From: Sphingomonas panacisoli
Lineage (GTDB): Bacteria > Pseudomonadota > Alphaproteobacteria > Sphingomonadales > Sphingomonadaceae
Length of the DNA: 64,000 nucleotides
NCBI RefSeq assembly: GCF_007859635.1
Contig: NZ_CP042306.1
Coordinates: 3,236,001 to 3,300,000, forward strand
Direction: 5' to 3'
In this document: piece by piece, positions 63,957 to 64,000 of the stretch
How positions within the stretch are numbered: the first letter of the stretch is position 1
Layout: each line of letters starts with the position of its first letter
The notes under the pieces: generated by a model
What the model was told of the DNA's origin: nothing
Databases searched by the model: none
What the model saw: the letters and a program-made list of their open reading frames with translations, nothing else
Position numbers and translations under genes: made by a program

Positions 63957-64000
63957 GCGCGCGGCTCGCCAGCGGCGCGCTGGTGAATGCGCTGGTGCGG
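63953..64000 (+). CDS. DUF1491 family protein (5' partial sequence at window edge)
   Basis: The frame after the thioesterase reads LSARLASGALVNALVR to the edge, the usual N-terminus of DUF1491 proteins. No ATG, GTG or TTG is in frame just upstream, so a CTG at 63953 overlapping the thioesterase stop (CTGA) is the most likely start. Only 16 residues are visible. Confidence 0.45.
   Translation, partial: MSARLASGALVNALVR

Overview
The window is about 64 kb of GC-rich chromosome with tightly packed genes, many joined by ATGA, GTGA or TGATG stop/start overlaps. Gene content and order point to a sphingomonad alphaproteobacterium (Sphingomonas or a close relative). The marks are a leuS-lptE-holA / parB-parA-rsmG-mnmG-mnmE / rho-hemJ-hemE / ppsR-maf-aroE-coaE-dnaQ block, many TonB, POT and DUF families common in sphingomonads, and GCTCCTGC hairpin repeats. 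There is no prophage, insertion sequence, plasmid module or CRISPR array. It reads as core chromosome next to the replication origin, with some accessory genes on the left.

Layout. 0-3.3 kb: end of an unidentified gene, a small lipoprotein, then a two-gene module of a radical SAM protein and a DUF4130-UdgX fusion, probably for DNA repair. 3.2-7.8 kb: two divergent POT peptide transporters, a lipoprotein and a PQQ-type sugar dehydrogenase. 7.8-16.2 kb: smc, a DsbA-like lipoprotein with an apparent frameshift, a DciA-like protein, then the mutY / serine hydrolase / nudC / glyoxalase run. 16.2-28.2 kb: glmM, a dicarboxylate symporter, an aldo/keto reductase, a third POT transporter, nitroreductase, a GntR regulator, arylamine N-acetyltransferase, acyl-CoA dehydrogenase, Sua5, MsrA and GalE. 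28.2-38 kb: a TonB receptor with a small Cys/His partner, tRNA-Lys, folK, a second uracil-DNA glycosylase, an AguB-type amidohydrolase, UbiH, FtsK and LolA. 38-43.3 kb: a candidate structured RNA, a 34-bp-arm palindrome, xth-ribA, a HAD hydrolase, yggS, a ThiE-like protein and repeat-rich intergenic DNA.

43.3-64 kb is the origin-proximal block. hemE and almost everything from it leftward to parB read on the minus strand. ppsR and everything after it read on the plus strand. The 285-bp gap between hemE and ppsR has an AT-rich stretch and four DnaA-box-like 9-mers. It is the best candidate for oriC, matching the hemE-linked origin of Caulobacter. Two parS sites (49.5 and 51.9 kb) lie 7-9 kb away beside parAB.

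The most notable observations are: (1) the UdgX fusion with its radical SAM partner; (2) the oriC/parS architecture; (3) two apparent single-base frameshifts, in the DsbA-like gene and in maf; (4) a dispersed intergenic element, about 117 bp, present twice between convergent genes, one copy apparently interrupted by a paired GCTCCTGC hairpin element; (5) a structured, terminator-ended non-coding stretch and a very long perfect palindrome between lolA and xth.
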